Shown: positions 48,408-57,237 of the stretch, one piece after another
Layout: each line of letters begins with the position of its first letter
Numbering within the stretch: position 1 is the stretch's first letter
The notes under the pieces: generated by a model
What the model saw: the letters and a program-made list of their open reading frames with translations, nothing else
What the model was told of the DNA's origin: nothing
Database searches by the model: none
Translations under genes and position numbers: made by a program
Source: Myxococcales bacterium
GTDB taxonomy: Bacteria; Myxococcota_A; Polyangia; Palsa-1104; JAEUJZ01
NCBI GenBank assembly: GCA_016794505.1
Contig: JAEUJZ010000020.1
Location: 209,119-273,118 of the forward strand
Length of the DNA: 64,000 bases
Reading direction: 5' to 3'

Positions 48408-49624
48408 ATCCCAACCTGCGGCGCCTTGGCCCGAAGCGTCGAGAGCAGGCGCCGGCCTAGGCTGTTTTCTCCGTCGGGATCTGTAGGGGGCGAGTCCTGC
48501 AGTAGACCAATCAGCTGCCGCCCGCCCGGCAGATCCGCATCGAGAGCAAAGCGCGCCAGCAGCGACGAGAGGATCTGCGGATGCAAGCTGCCGCCAACAT
48601 CGTCGAGGATGGCACAGGGAGGTGTCCCGTGTTCGCCGGCTCCATAAAAGAGCGGCGCGAGATGCAGCAGGCGGCGCGCTGTCGCAGGCAGCTCATCGAT
48701 GGCTAGCTCTGCGCGCCCACCTTGGGGGCCGGCAATGGTCTGCGTCAGTCGCACTCGCTCGATGTCGACAAATGGGCCGCGGGCCGCCGGCTGCGCGATC
48801 AGCTCGCCCTCCGGCGTCTCGGCAAAGCTGTCGGGAAAGCGGGTCAGCTCGGTGGTGACCTCGTCGAGCTCTTCCGGGCTTTGGAAATAGCTCGACGGCA
48901 CTGGCTCGCGCTGCAGGGCCAGACCCACGATGCCCAAGTCCGCGACGGACAGATGCTCTGTCAAAAAATCGAGCAAGGCCGGGTCGCGAGCCGCACGGGC
49001 CGCCAAGCCGACGAACTTCGCCTCGGGCAGAAGAAGCTGCAAGCGATCACGCAGCCACATCCCCAGCGGCACAAACAAGGGCAGACCGCGACGCAGACCT
49101 TCGTTCAAGAGCGGCTGCTCGGCCCGTGTGCTCTGCGCAAGCAAGCGCAGGCGGCTGCCCTCCGCAGGCGATAGCTCTCCCGGCTCGACGAGCGGAGGTC
49201 GCCCCGGCTCGCCGGCTCGACGGCTAAACAAAGAGCGCGTCTCGACGGGACCTGCGGCTGGGGCGGCGCGAACAGACAGGCGCTCATGCAGGATCTGCTG
49301 CGGGTCGAACGAGAGCTCATACTCCCAAGTCGCCGCTTCGATCTGCACTTCGATGGCTAGCCGCGTCGGGCCCGGTGGCAAAAAGCGATGCGCGGCGCAA
49401 GGCAGCGGGGCCCGCGGTCCGGCCAAGGTCAGGTTGCGCAGCAGGCCCAAGGCGCGCAGCAGCGCCGACTTACCCGACGCACCCGCGCCCGAAATGAGCA
49501 CGATTCGCGGGGGCTCGACCGAGGCCGATGCACCCGATTGTTCCGTCGCTGAGCTGGGACGCAGATCCAGCGTAAGCGGTGAGCCAAAGCACAGATAGTT
49601 CGAAACGGAGAAGCAACGCAGCAT
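48350..49624 (-). CDS. AAA-family ATPase of the OLD/AAA_21 type
   Basis: 424 residues. The N-terminus MLRCFSVSNYLCFG is typical of AAA_21 proteins. Walker A is GAGASGKSALLRAL near 46, and the Walker B segment reads CAILDDVGGSLHP near 330, where the usual catalytic Glu is Asp. A signature-like segment with RRLLHLAPL lies before it. Proteins of this kind are often ATP-driven nucleases or toxin-linked switches; no nuclease domain is attached here. Function unknown. Confidence 0.75.
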   Translation of the reverse strand: MLRCFSVSNYLCFGSPLTLDLRPSSATEQSGASASVEPPRIVLISGAGASGKSALLRALGLLRNLTLAGPRAPLPCAAHRFLPPGPTRLAIEVQIEAATWEYELSFDPQQILHERLSVRAAPAAGPVETRSLFSRRAGEPGRPPLVEPGELSPAEGSRLRLLAQSTRAEQPLLNEGLRRGLPLFVPLGMWLRDRLQLLLPEAKFVGLAARAARDPALLDFLTEHLSVADLGIVGLALQREPVPSSYFQSPEELDEVTTELTRFPDSFAETPEGELIAQPAARGPFVDIERVRLTQTIAGPQGGRAELAIDELPATARRLLHLAPLFYGAGEHGTPPCAILDDVGGSLHPQILSSLLARFALDADLPGGRQLIGLLQDSPPTDPDGENSLGRRLLSTLRAKAPQVGIQLWALRRTSVGSQLTVVI

Positions 49625-49737
49625 GGGCCCGGCAGTCTCGCATCGTGCCCAGTTTCAGGGTCAAGCGAAATGCGCGCAGCCAGCCGACTCACGCGCGCTC
49701 TGTCGCTGGGACCGCAAACAGTGATAGCGTGTTCGCC

Positions 49738-50532
49738 ATGGATGACTCTGGGCAGAATCGCGGACAGTCGCTGCGGCAGCAGATCGAGACCTCGCTTGGC
49801 CACGGCTTGGCGCTGGGCAAGCAGCTTCTGGCCGAGGCCACGCACCGCGCCCGCACGCTGGAAGAAGACCTGCGGGCCCGTCGCGAAGTCGACGTCGAAG
49901 GCATGGTGGCCGGACTACGCGCCCGCCTGTCCGATCAGCTGAGCTTGGAGCCGCTGCCGCTTGATTCCGACCTTGCCGAAAAGCGCGCGGCCTTGGGCTT
50001 GGGCAGCATTCGCACACAGGCCTTTCGCACCGACAAGCTGCGCAAGATCGTCCTTTCACACGTCGCTGTGCCGACGGTGCTTGAGGGCCTGGCACTGACA
50101 CTGCTGCCGCAGACCGATCTGGATGCGCCGTGCTTTGCGTCGGATCTGATGGCGCTGCCGTGGCGCATCTCGGTCAATGCCGATGTCTATGGCCAAGACT
50201 GGCAGACGCGCGAGGCGCTGAAGTCGGCGCGCACGACGTTCTTTCGCCTAGGCAGCGGTCCTGGACCTGCGTGGTCGGCGAAGCTGGGCTCGGCGCATGG
50301 CCTGCATGCCAAGCTGCGCCCGCGGCAAGTCGAAGAAGGCTTCGCCGCGCTGTCGCAGGGCTTGGCCGCGTACCTTAGCGAGCTTGCCGACGCGCCGCCC
50401 GGTCGCTCGCAGACGCCGCAAGAGCAGTTCTTTTGGGCCTTCCATCAAAACGGCCCGCGCACCCGCGCTCCGCTGCGCAAGCTCTTCGGGGAAGACTGGG
50501 TCGAGCGCTATTCGCGCCTGCTGTTTGAATAG
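49738..50532 (+). CDS. Ferredoxin-dependent bilin reductase-like protein
   Basis: 264 residues from the ATG at 49738. The C-terminal 40 residues (QEQFFWAFHQNGPRTRAPLRKLFGEDWVERYSRLLFE-type end) match the closing motif of bilin reductases such as PcyA, PebA/B and HY2, in which an FC-x-Q-x-N stretch is followed by LExxFGxxW and a final LFD. A conserved Asp lies in CFASDLMALP near 130, the position of the central catalytic Asp. The family reduces biliverdin with ferredoxin to make phycobilins. No heme oxygenase is seen nearby. Function in a non-photosynthetic background is open. Confidence 0.68.
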   Translation: MDDSGQNRGQSLRQQIETSLGHGLALGKQLLAEATHRARTLEEDLRARREVDVEGMVAGLRARLSDQLSLEPLPLDSDLAEKRAALGLGSIRTQAFRTDKLRKIVLSHVAVPTVLEGLALTLLPQTDLDAPCFASDLMALPWRISVNADVYGQDWQTREALKSARTTFFRLGSGPGPAWSAKLGSAHGLHAKLRPRQVEEGFAALSQGLAAYLSELADAPPGRSQTPQEQFFWAFHQNGPRTRAPLRKLFGEDWVERYSRLLFE

Positions 50533-50535
50533 CCG

Positions 50536-51258
50536 CTATTCCGCGAGCGCCTGCGCGAGCTTTTTTGCAAGCTGTTCCGTCAGGTCCTGCGCGATCTCTT
50601 GGCTGGGGCGCTCTTGAAAGTGCGGCGCGATCTGCGCCACGGGGCTGCGCGCGACGACGGCCAGCGTGCGCAACACCTGCCCATTGCCGCGAGCCAGAAG
50701 CGCCGCGATGCGTACGCTGATATGGGCAGCGCTCTTCGCATTCTCAGCCGGCTCGTAGTCATAACCCACCATGGCGATCGGCGCGATGTATGGCGCACCG
50801 CTGACGCTCGGCGGCAAGCGCAGCGTGATCTCATCGGCGAGAGCCAATTCGAACATGCGGCACTCATTCGGCGCACCCGGACGGGGCGGATCGCGCGTGG
50901 CCGAGATCTGCGCCCGCTCTCCCGCCCAGCGACCGGTGGCCAAAAACAAGTTCAGCGTCGTCAGCACAAGCTCTCGCGTCGTCGTATATGACTCGCGGGC
51001 GACGGCTTCGCTTTGGCCGTTTTTGCCCATGTCGCGCACATAGGCCGAAGGGATGTCATCGCGCGAACAGTGAATGACGGGATAGCCCTGAAATACCGCC
51101 TCTGCTGGCCACGTCACTCGGGGCGACGTCTTGCGCACTGCATCGCTGCCCGCGCTCTTGCATCCGATGTTCGGCAGGCCCAAGCAGCCCAGCGCAAGGC
51201 AGAAAAAAAGCCGCGTCTGCAAGGCCCCACCCGACCAGGCAACCACTCGCTGCATCAT
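50536..51258 (-). CDS. Lipoprotein of unknown function
   Basis: 240 residues from the ATG at 51258. A signal peptide ends in LPNIGC, a lipobox (Cys near residue 33). The mature part has two Cys (IHCSRDD and NECRMFE) and alternating beta and helical segments; no family is recognised. It ends three bases from the convergent bilin reductase-like gene and lies 10 bases after tmk, so it probably shares the tmk transcript. Confidence 0.65.
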   Translation of the reverse strand: MMQRVVAWSGGALQTRLFFCLALGCLGLPNIGCKSAGSDAVRKTSPRVTWPAEAVFQGYPVIHCSRDDIPSAYVRDMGKNGQSEAVARESYTTTRELVLTTLNLFLATGRWAGERAQISATRDPPRPGAPNECRMFELALADEITLRLPPSVSGAPYIAPIAMVGYDYEPAENAKSAAHISVRIAALLARGNGQVLRTLAVVARSPVAQIAPHFQERPSQEIAQDLTEQLAKKLAQALAE

Positions 51259-51268
51259 CGCATCAGTA

Positions 51269-51991
51269 TCATGCAGAGCCGGTCTCGATGGCAGATGGAA
51301 GAGCAGGCAGGATCGTTGCGATCGCGGCTCGCAGCAGCGTCTCGACCTGCTCGGGCGTGCCGGCTCCGTCGATAAAGCGGCAGTCCCGGCCGCGCGCTGC
51401 CAAGGCTTCCGCCTCGCGGGCATAGGCCGCTGCGACCCGCTCTTGCACGGGCAGATCGTCATAGATCTCTTTTGCGCTGGCCCGCTTGGCCCGGCGATCG
51501 GCGGCGATGGCCACCGGCACTTGCACAAACAGCGTCAGATCGGGCTCATGCAAGCCGCTGCCACCATGGTTGGCTTGCCACACCAGATCGCGCGGCACGC
51601 CGGCTGAAGTCTGATAGGCCAGCGATGAAAGAACATAGCGATCGCTAATCACGATGGCGCCGCGCTCTAGCTGCGGGCGGATCTCGCGAGCGATGTGATC
51701 GCGGCGATCGGCGGCAAACAAAAGCGCCATGGCCTCAGGATCAAACGGCTCGGCCTGCGCCGAAAGCAGGCGACGAATCAGTGTGCCGACCGGGCCCGAC
51801 GTTGGCTCGGCGGTGCAATGAACGACGTAGCCTTGTTCCGCAAGCCATGCTGCCAAGCGCTCGCGCTGCGTCGTCGTTCCGGCGCCATCGATGCCTTCCA
51901 AGACGATGAAGCGGCCGGGGTACGGAAATCGCGGCTCGCGAAGGGACGAACCAGACTCGCTCACATCCGATGCAACGAGCACGGGCACCAT
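51269..51991 (-). CDS. tmk: Thymidylate kinase with Thr in place of the P-loop Lys
   Basis: 240 residues. The nucleotide motif reads LEGIDGAGTTTQRERL near 33, where the Lys of GKTT-type loops is Thr (codon 51875-51877). The DR-x-Y motif (VISDRYVLSSLAYQ near 113) and the LID region (DDLPVQERV) are conserved. The enzyme phosphorylates dTMP to dTDP. The Lys change would be expected to weaken ATP binding unless another residue compensates. The first 28 residues extend beyond the usual start. Confidence 0.88.
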   Translation of the reverse strand: MVPVLVASDVSESGSSLREPRFPYPGRFIVLEGIDGAGTTTQRERLAAWLAEQGYVVHCTAEPTSGPVGTLIRRLLSAQAEPFDPEAMALLFAADRRDHIAREIRPQLERGAIVISDRYVLSSLAYQTSAGVPRDLVWQANHGGSGLHEPDLTLFVQVPVAIAADRRAKRASAKEIYDDLPVQERVAAAYAREAEALAARGRDCRFIDGAGTPEQVETLLRAAIATILPALPSAIETGSA

Positions 51992-52181
51992 GGCGCGGCA
52001 GCATCGCCACAGCCCCGCAGCCGGTCAAGTCCGTTGCAAAGGAAAAAATAGACGGGGGGGATGCCTGCGATAAGCTCGATCGCCTGGCCAACCTCGACGA
52101 GACGCGGCCTACAGACCGGGCCTCTTGCGATGGGGCCGACCGGGCCGCGCCGTCTTCCTCTTTCCCCCATTTTTTATCGCC

Positions 52182-53603
52182 ATGACAGCGGAACAAGCCC
52201 TGGCTTCTTCAGACAAGAAACTCACGCGCAGCATGAGCGTGATCGATGCGGCGGCGCTCTTGGTCGGCAGCATGATCGGCTCGGGCATTTTCATTGCTCC
52301 GTCGCTGATGGCGCGCAACATTGCCGCTCCAGGCGTGTACCTGGGCCTGTGGCTCTTGGCGGGCGTGTACACGCTGCTCGGGGCGCTGTCCTTTGCCGAG
52401 CTTGCCGCGATGATGCCGGAAGCCGGCGGTCCGTATGTCTATCTGCGTCGCGCGCTGGGACCGCTGCCTGGTTTTTTGTACGGCTGGACGCTGCTGTTCG
52501 TGATTCAGTCGGGCTTCATCGCCGCCGTCGCCATCGCCTTTGCCAAGTACCTGGGTGTGTTCTTTCCGGCAATTGGCGAAAGTCACGTCTTGGCCTCGCT
52601 GCCCTTGGGACCGCTGGGGATTGTGAACATCAGCACAGCGACGGTGGTGGCGCTTCTGACCATTGTCGTTCTGACCTATATCAACATGCGCGGCGTCGAA
52701 GCCGGAGCCCGCGTGCAGACAGCCTTCACCGGCCTAAAGCTGCTGGCGCTGTGGGCCTTGGTGGCGGCTGGCCTGATCTTCGGTGGCTCGACGGGCGGCA
52801 GCAGCGCGAACTTTTCGCCGCTGTTTTCGGCCTCGGTGCCCAGCACGGCCACGCATCCACTGTTCTTGGGAGCGCTGGGTGTCGCGGCCAGCAAGGCGCT
52901 GTTCTGTTACGACGCATGGAGCACGGTCACCTTTGCCGCATCCGAGATCCGCGAGCCGCAGCGCAGCCTGCCCCGCGCCTTGGTTCTGGGCACGCTGGTG
53001 ACGACGCTGACCTATGTCGGGGCAGCCGCCGTGTATCTGTATCTGTTCCCGCTGCCGACGATGGCCGCGATTCCCGAAAATCGCGTCGCGGCCCAAGCGG
53101 CCCGCCTGCTGTCCGGCGGCGAGACCGGCGCCAAGCTCATCGCCGCGGCCATCTTGGTATCCACCTTTGGCTGCATCAACGGCATGATCCTCGGCGGAGC
53201 GCGAGTGCTGTACGCCATGGCGGGAGATGGCCTGTTCTTTCGCGGTGCGGCACGGCTGAACCACAAGCGGGCTCCCAGCACCGCGCTCTTGATGTTGGCG
53301 CTGTGGTCAGCGGCTCTGACGGTGTCGGGTCGCTATGACGACCTGCTCACGTACACGACGTTTGCATCGCTTTTGTTCGGGGCGCTGACTGCCGCCTGCG
53401 TGCCGATCCTGCGGCGCAAGCAAGCCGCGGCCGAGCGACCCTATCGCACGCTGGGTTATCCCGCGACGACGATTTTGTTCATCGCGGTGGCGCTGTTCTT
53501 CGTCGTGTACATCGTGCAAGGCGACAAAAAGAGCGCGATCTACGGACTTGCGATCGTGCTTCTGGGCTGGCCGGTGTATCGCCTGTTTCGCCGCGCGCAG
53601 TAA
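52182..53603 (+). CDS. APC-superfamily amino acid permease
   Basis: 473 residues from the ATG at 52182. About twelve hydrophobic segments. The first carries the diagnostic VGSMIGSGIFIAPSLMA. A later segment has FAELAAMMPEAGGPYVYLRRALG, another family signature. It transports an amino acid with a counter-ion or proton; the substrate is unclear. It ends four bases before the glycosidase start. Confidence 0.93.
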   Translation: MTAEQALASSDKKLTRSMSVIDAAALLVGSMIGSGIFIAPSLMARNIAAPGVYLGLWLLAGVYTLLGALSFAELAAMMPEAGGPYVYLRRALGPLPGFLYGWTLLFVIQSGFIAAVAIAFAKYLGVFFPAIGESHVLASLPLGPLGIVNISTATVVALLTIVVLTYINMRGVEAGARVQTAFTGLKLLALWALVAAGLIFGGSTGGSSANFSPLFSASVPSTATHPLFLGALGVAASKALFCYDAWSTVTFAASEIREPQRSLPRALVLGTLVTTLTYVGAAAVYLYLFPLPTMAAIPENRVAAQAARLLSGGETGAKLIAAAILVSTFGCINGMILGGARVLYAMAGDGLFFRGAARLNHKRAPSTALLMLALWSAALTVSGRYDDLLTYTTFASLLFGALTAACVPILRRKQAAAERPYRTLGYPATTILFIAVALFFVVYIVQGDKKSAIYGLAIVLLGWPVYRLFRRAQ

Positions 53604-53606
53604 GTG

Positions 53607-55607
53607 ATGCCGCGCCTCGTTCACGGCTGCGTTCGTCGTGTTGTCGCCATCGCATGGGGGCTGTGCTTTTTTGCGGCGCTCGCGCAGACGTCGGGTGTCG
53701 CGGCGCAGACCGCGGTCGCACAGGCTCTGCAGCGCTCTCAGAACCCCTGGCGCGGCGAGCCACCGCGAGCTGAACCACCGCGAAATGAACCGCCGCGAAA
53801 TGAGCCGATCGTCCGCGGTGAATTCGTACGCTCGCGTCGGGGAGAGCTGGTCCTAGGCGAGCGCCCGTTTCGTTTTTTGGGCGCCAACATCGATCCGCTG
53901 CACGGCGATGTGAATCGCTTTCGCATCCAGGATCTGATCACCGCGCTCGCCGACGATGGTCTGACCGTGGCGCGCGTCTGGGCCTTGGGTGAAGGCATGG
54001 AAGACGCCGACGGCTGGCTGCGCAGATTTCAGCTCTTTCGCGCCGGGCCGTATGGCTTCATCGAAGACAGTTATCTGCTTCTCGATCGCGTGCTGGCCAT
54101 CGCGCGACTGCATGGCATTCGCGTCTTTTTGACCTTGTCGAACAACTGGTCTGACTATGGCGGGGCGCCGATGTATCTGCGCTGGACCGGCGCCGCAAAC
54201 TGGGGCCTGCATCAAGAGGCGTTTTATTCGCACCCGCGCACGCGCGAGTTCTTTCGCGCCGGCCTGCTGAAGCTGCTTCTGCGTCGCAACACCGTCACCG
54301 GCATCCGTTATGTCGACGACCCCACGATCTTTGGCTGGGAGCTGATGAACGAGTCGCAGATCTTCAGCGAGACCGGACAGCGGGCCCGCATCGCCTGGAT
54401 CCGCGAGATGGCGGCGCTCATCCGCGAGCACGACAAGAACCACCTGATCTCGGCCGGTGCCTTGGGCTATACGCTGCGACGCGAGCGCGCCGAGTGGCTG
54501 CGCGTTCAGCAGCTTCCTGAAGTCGACCTCTGCGACAGCCACATCTATCCCGAAAGCATCGAGGGCTTTACCGGCGGCCGGGGCGAAAAGCGCGTCTGGG
54601 ATCTGCTGGACGACCGCGCGGCGCTGTGTCGCTTTGTCGTAAAGAAGCCCCCCATCATCGGCGAGTTCGGCTTTCGCACCGACGGAACCAAGCAGCTACA
54701 CGGCCGCTCCCGCGCGAGCTGGTTTACCCGCTTTTTGCGCCAGCACTTTCGCAACCGCGGCAGCGGCGCCTTGGTCTGGTTGTACGAGCCGTATCAGTTG
54801 TGGGGCAACAAGGTCCGCGACTTCGGCATCCACATCGATCACCCCGACACCAGCGACGTACGCCAGGCGCTTTCGACCCTGGCTGCCGAGCTGCGGCGCG
54901 GCGGCCCCGAGGTCTTTGGTCCCGAAAATCCACGGCTGCTTTCCGCGCAGCACAGCGGCCTTCAGACGCAGCTTCTATACGATCCCATCCTGGAAAAAGC
55001 CGGACCGCAGAGCCAGCCGCACGCAAGCTGGTCGCGTCCCGATCCCGGCTCGGCGCTCTTGGCCATTCCGCCGACTGCGTTTTTCCGCGCCGCCTGGGAA
55101 CGCGAGGGCGTCTGGACGGACGGCAAGGCCTCGCATGTCTATGGCGCGGACTATGGCGAGTGGACGTATCGCTTTGCCGCGCCGCCGCTGACCGCAGACG
55201 ACATCGTGCTCGCCGTCGAGCTTGAGCTGCGTATCTCGTCCGAGTGGCCGGTCACGCCCGCCCCCAAAGATGGCGGCTCGCTGGTGCAGGTGTGGATCGA
55301 TGGCGCGCTCGTGGGCTCGCTCGCGGCGCCTCCTGACGATGGCAGCGGCGAGAGGCGGCAGCTTGTCTTGACCGCGGATGCGCTGCGCCTGCAGCTTGCC
55401 CGCGGCGTTCATACCCTGCAGCTTCGCGTGCCGCAGAGCGCACAAGCGCGCGGCCTGTGCATCTATTTCGACTACCGCGATGAAGAACCGCCCCCGCCAG
55501 GCGAGTTCACACCGATTCTCGTGCGGTACCGTCTGAAATCGGGCCTCTACACTCCGCGGACAACTTCCCGTACATTGAAAGCTCCCCAAGGAGTCAAACA
55601 CCCATGA
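53607..55607 (+). CDS. GH5-like glycoside hydrolase (beta-mannanase type)
   Basis: 666 residues; ATG at 53607, with a GTG at 53604 as alternative. A signal segment (residues 8-30) and a repeated EPPRAEPPRNE linker precede a TIM-barrel domain (about 70-420). The acid/base Glu is in WELMNESQ (residue 249) and the nucleophile Glu in IIGEFGF (residue 353), as in GH5 endo-mannanases and related enzymes. A C-terminal beta domain (450-640) may bind carbohydrate. It overlaps the next ATG by four bases. Confidence 0.85.
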   Translation: MPRLVHGCVRRVVAIAWGLCFFAALAQTSGVAAQTAVAQALQRSQNPWRGEPPRAEPPRNEPPRNEPIVRGEFVRSRRGELVLGERPFRFLGANIDPLHGDVNRFRIQDLITALADDGLTVARVWALGEGMEDADGWLRRFQLFRAGPYGFIEDSYLLLDRVLAIARLHGIRVFLTLSNNWSDYGGAPMYLRWTGAANWGLHQEAFYSHPRTREFFRAGLLKLLLRRNTVTGIRYVDDPTIFGWELMNESQIFSETGQRARIAWIREMAALIREHDKNHLISAGALGYTLRRERAEWLRVQQLPEVDLCDSHIYPESIEGFTGGRGEKRVWDLLDDRAALCRFVVKKPPIIGEFGFRTDGTKQLHGRSRASWFTRFLRQHFRNRGSGALVWLYEPYQLWGNKVRDFGIHIDHPDTSDVRQALSTLAAELRRGGPEVFGPENPRLLSAQHSGLQTQLLYDPILEKAGPQSQPHASWSRPDPGSALLAIPPTAFFRAAWEREGVWTDGKASHVYGADYGEWTYRFAAPPLTADDIVLAVELELRISSEWPVTPAPKDGGSLVQVWIDGALVGSLAAPPDDGSGERRQLVLTADALRLQLARGVHTLQLRVPQSAQARGLCIYFDYRDEEPPPPGEFTPILVRYRLKSGLYTPRTTSRTLKAPQGVKHP

Positions 55608-56266
55608 TCACGATCTGTGGCTTTCCGATCAGCAACTACTACAACAAGGTCCGCTTGGCCGCGGCGGAAAAGGGCATCGAGTACAAGGACGATGCCTCGG
55701 TGTTCCCCTCGCAGGATGCGGCGCTTCTGGCCCGCTCGCCGATGGGCAAGATTCCGTTTCTTGAGACCGAGCACGGCCTGATCTGTGAGTCCCAGGTCAT
55801 CTGCGAGTACCTCGAAGATCGCTTCCCCGAAAAGTCGCTGTATCCCGCCGATCCATACGCTCGCGCCAAGGTTCGCGAGCTGATCCAGGTGCTTGAGCTT
55901 CACATCGAGCTGGTCGCCCGTCGTCTGCTGGGTGCGGCGCTGTTCGGAGCCAGCGCATCGGACGAGACCAAGGCCGAGGTCAAGCGCGATCTCGACAAGG
56001 GCCTGCGCGCCGTTACCCACCTGGCCAAGTTCAGCCCGTACCTGGCCGGCAATGAGTTCACGCTGGCCGACTGCTGCGCCGCCGTTCACTTCCCGCTGAT
56101 CTCGCTCGTCACCAAGATCATCTATGGCGAAGACATCCTGGTCGGCATCCCGCAGGTCGAAGGCTACATGAAGCTCCTCGGCGAGCGCCCCACCGTGCAG
56201 AAGATCTGGGCCGAGCGCGACGCCACCTTCCAGGCGGTCATGGCCTCGCGCAAGAAGTCGAGCTAG
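55604..56266 (+). CDS. Glutathione S-transferase family protein
   Basis: 220 residues. The N-terminal thioredoxin-like domain has CGFPISNYYNKVRLAAAEKG, SPMGKIPFLET with the cis-Pro, and ESQVICEYLEDRFPEKSLYP, which binds glutathione. The C-terminal helical domain follows with AGNEFTLADCCAAVHFPL. It is a cytosolic detoxification-type enzyme. The ATGA overlap with the glycosidase suggests co-translation, an odd partnership. Confidence 0.93.
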   Translation: MITICGFPISNYYNKVRLAAAEKGIEYKDDASVFPSQDAALLARSPMGKIPFLETEHGLICESQVICEYLEDRFPEKSLYPADPYARAKVRELIQVLELHIELVARRLLGAALFGASASDETKAEVKRDLDKGLRAVTHLAKFSPYLAGNEFTLADCCAAVHFPLISLVTKIIYGEDILVGIPQVEGYMKLLGERPTVQKIWAERDATFQAVMASRKKSS

Positions 56267-56334
56267 GTCCCATCGCGACCCTCGCTTCGTTCCTTGCGAG
56301 CTCGCCGTTTCCACCGCGGGGGCCCCTGCCCCAG

Positions 56335-57216
56335 GTGAGCGAGGGCGAGCTTGCCGAGCTTCACATCGCGGCCCAAGGCTCGCCGGGGCAGGTGGTGTGG
56401 CCGGGGCTGTTTCCGCGGCCCAGGGCCAAGCTCGCGCGGCTGCTTCTCGCCTCGACCGGAGTCTTTGACGCCGCGGCGCTGATCCAGACCGCGAGCGCGC
56501 AGTATGGCGGCGATACCCGGCGTGGCTCCAAGACCTCGCGCCGCTATGACGCGCACGATGCCGTGTGCTGCGCGCTGGTGCATCCGGCGATCGCGATGGA
56601 AGCCCGCGCCGCGCTGCTCGTCCGCCTGCTGCCGGCGCCACGCGGTCGACGGGGCTGGCGCTCGCGCAAAAAGACCTGGGCCATCCTGCGCTGGGCTGCG
56701 CAGCACGGCTATGTCGATCCCTCGCACCTGCCCAGCGCGCTCGCCGCCTGCCTCTCGCTGCCGCCGCCGGGACGCGAGCCGTCTCGGCCGTTGCCACCAC
56801 AGCCCCGCGGCCATGACGGCGCCCTCGCCTGCTTTGCCGCCGTCTGGCCGCGCTTTGCGTCCCATCTGTTTCGCGAGCGCAGGCGCGCTGCCTGGCTTGA
56901 CTACCCCGGCATCGCCGAGCTTGGCCATCGTCACTTCGCGGCGTTCCAAAGCGGCTGCCGCGCGCCCTTTGTGCCGGGCGTCTTCGCGGCCATCGAGCAC
57001 GTGCTCACCCACGGAGACGACCCCGCGCAAAACCTGGTCGTGGTCGGTCTGTTTGAAGCCGCGCAAGGCGATGCCTATCGCGCGGGCGATATCGGCGATC
57101 GCTATGAAGCCACCCTCGGGAAAAATGCCCGCCGCGCCTGGGCCGATCTGATCGAAGGCTGGACAGGCCCCGGCATTCGCGACCTGGCAGCATGGCGCAA
57201 TAAAGCCGCGCCCTAA
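56335..57216 (+). CDS. Uncharacterised two-domain protein
   Basis: 293 residues from a GTG at 56335. The N-terminal half is Arg/Ala-rich with GSKTSRRYDAHDAVCCALVHP. The C-terminal third (FAAIEHVLTHGDDPAQNLVVVGLFEAAQGDAY, then ARRAWADLIEGW) looks like a small helical domain of a type seen in immunity-like hypothetical proteins, but I cannot place it firmly. It follows the GST by 68 bases and may be the end of the same transcript. Confidence 0.55.
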   Translation: MSEGELAELHIAAQGSPGQVVWPGLFPRPRAKLARLLLASTGVFDAAALIQTASAQYGGDTRRGSKTSRRYDAHDAVCCALVHPAIAMEARAALLVRLLPAPRGRRGWRSRKKTWAILRWAAQHGYVDPSHLPSALAACLSLPPPGREPSRPLPPQPRGHDGALACFAAVWPRFASHLFRERRRAAWLDYPGIAELGHRHFAAFQSGCRAPFVPGVFAAIEHVLTHGDDPAQNLVVVGLFEAAQGDAYRAGDIGDRYEATLGKNARRAWADLIEGWTGPGIRDLAAWRNKAAP

Positions 57217-57237
57217 TCGAGCGCAACGCGCGCCGCC

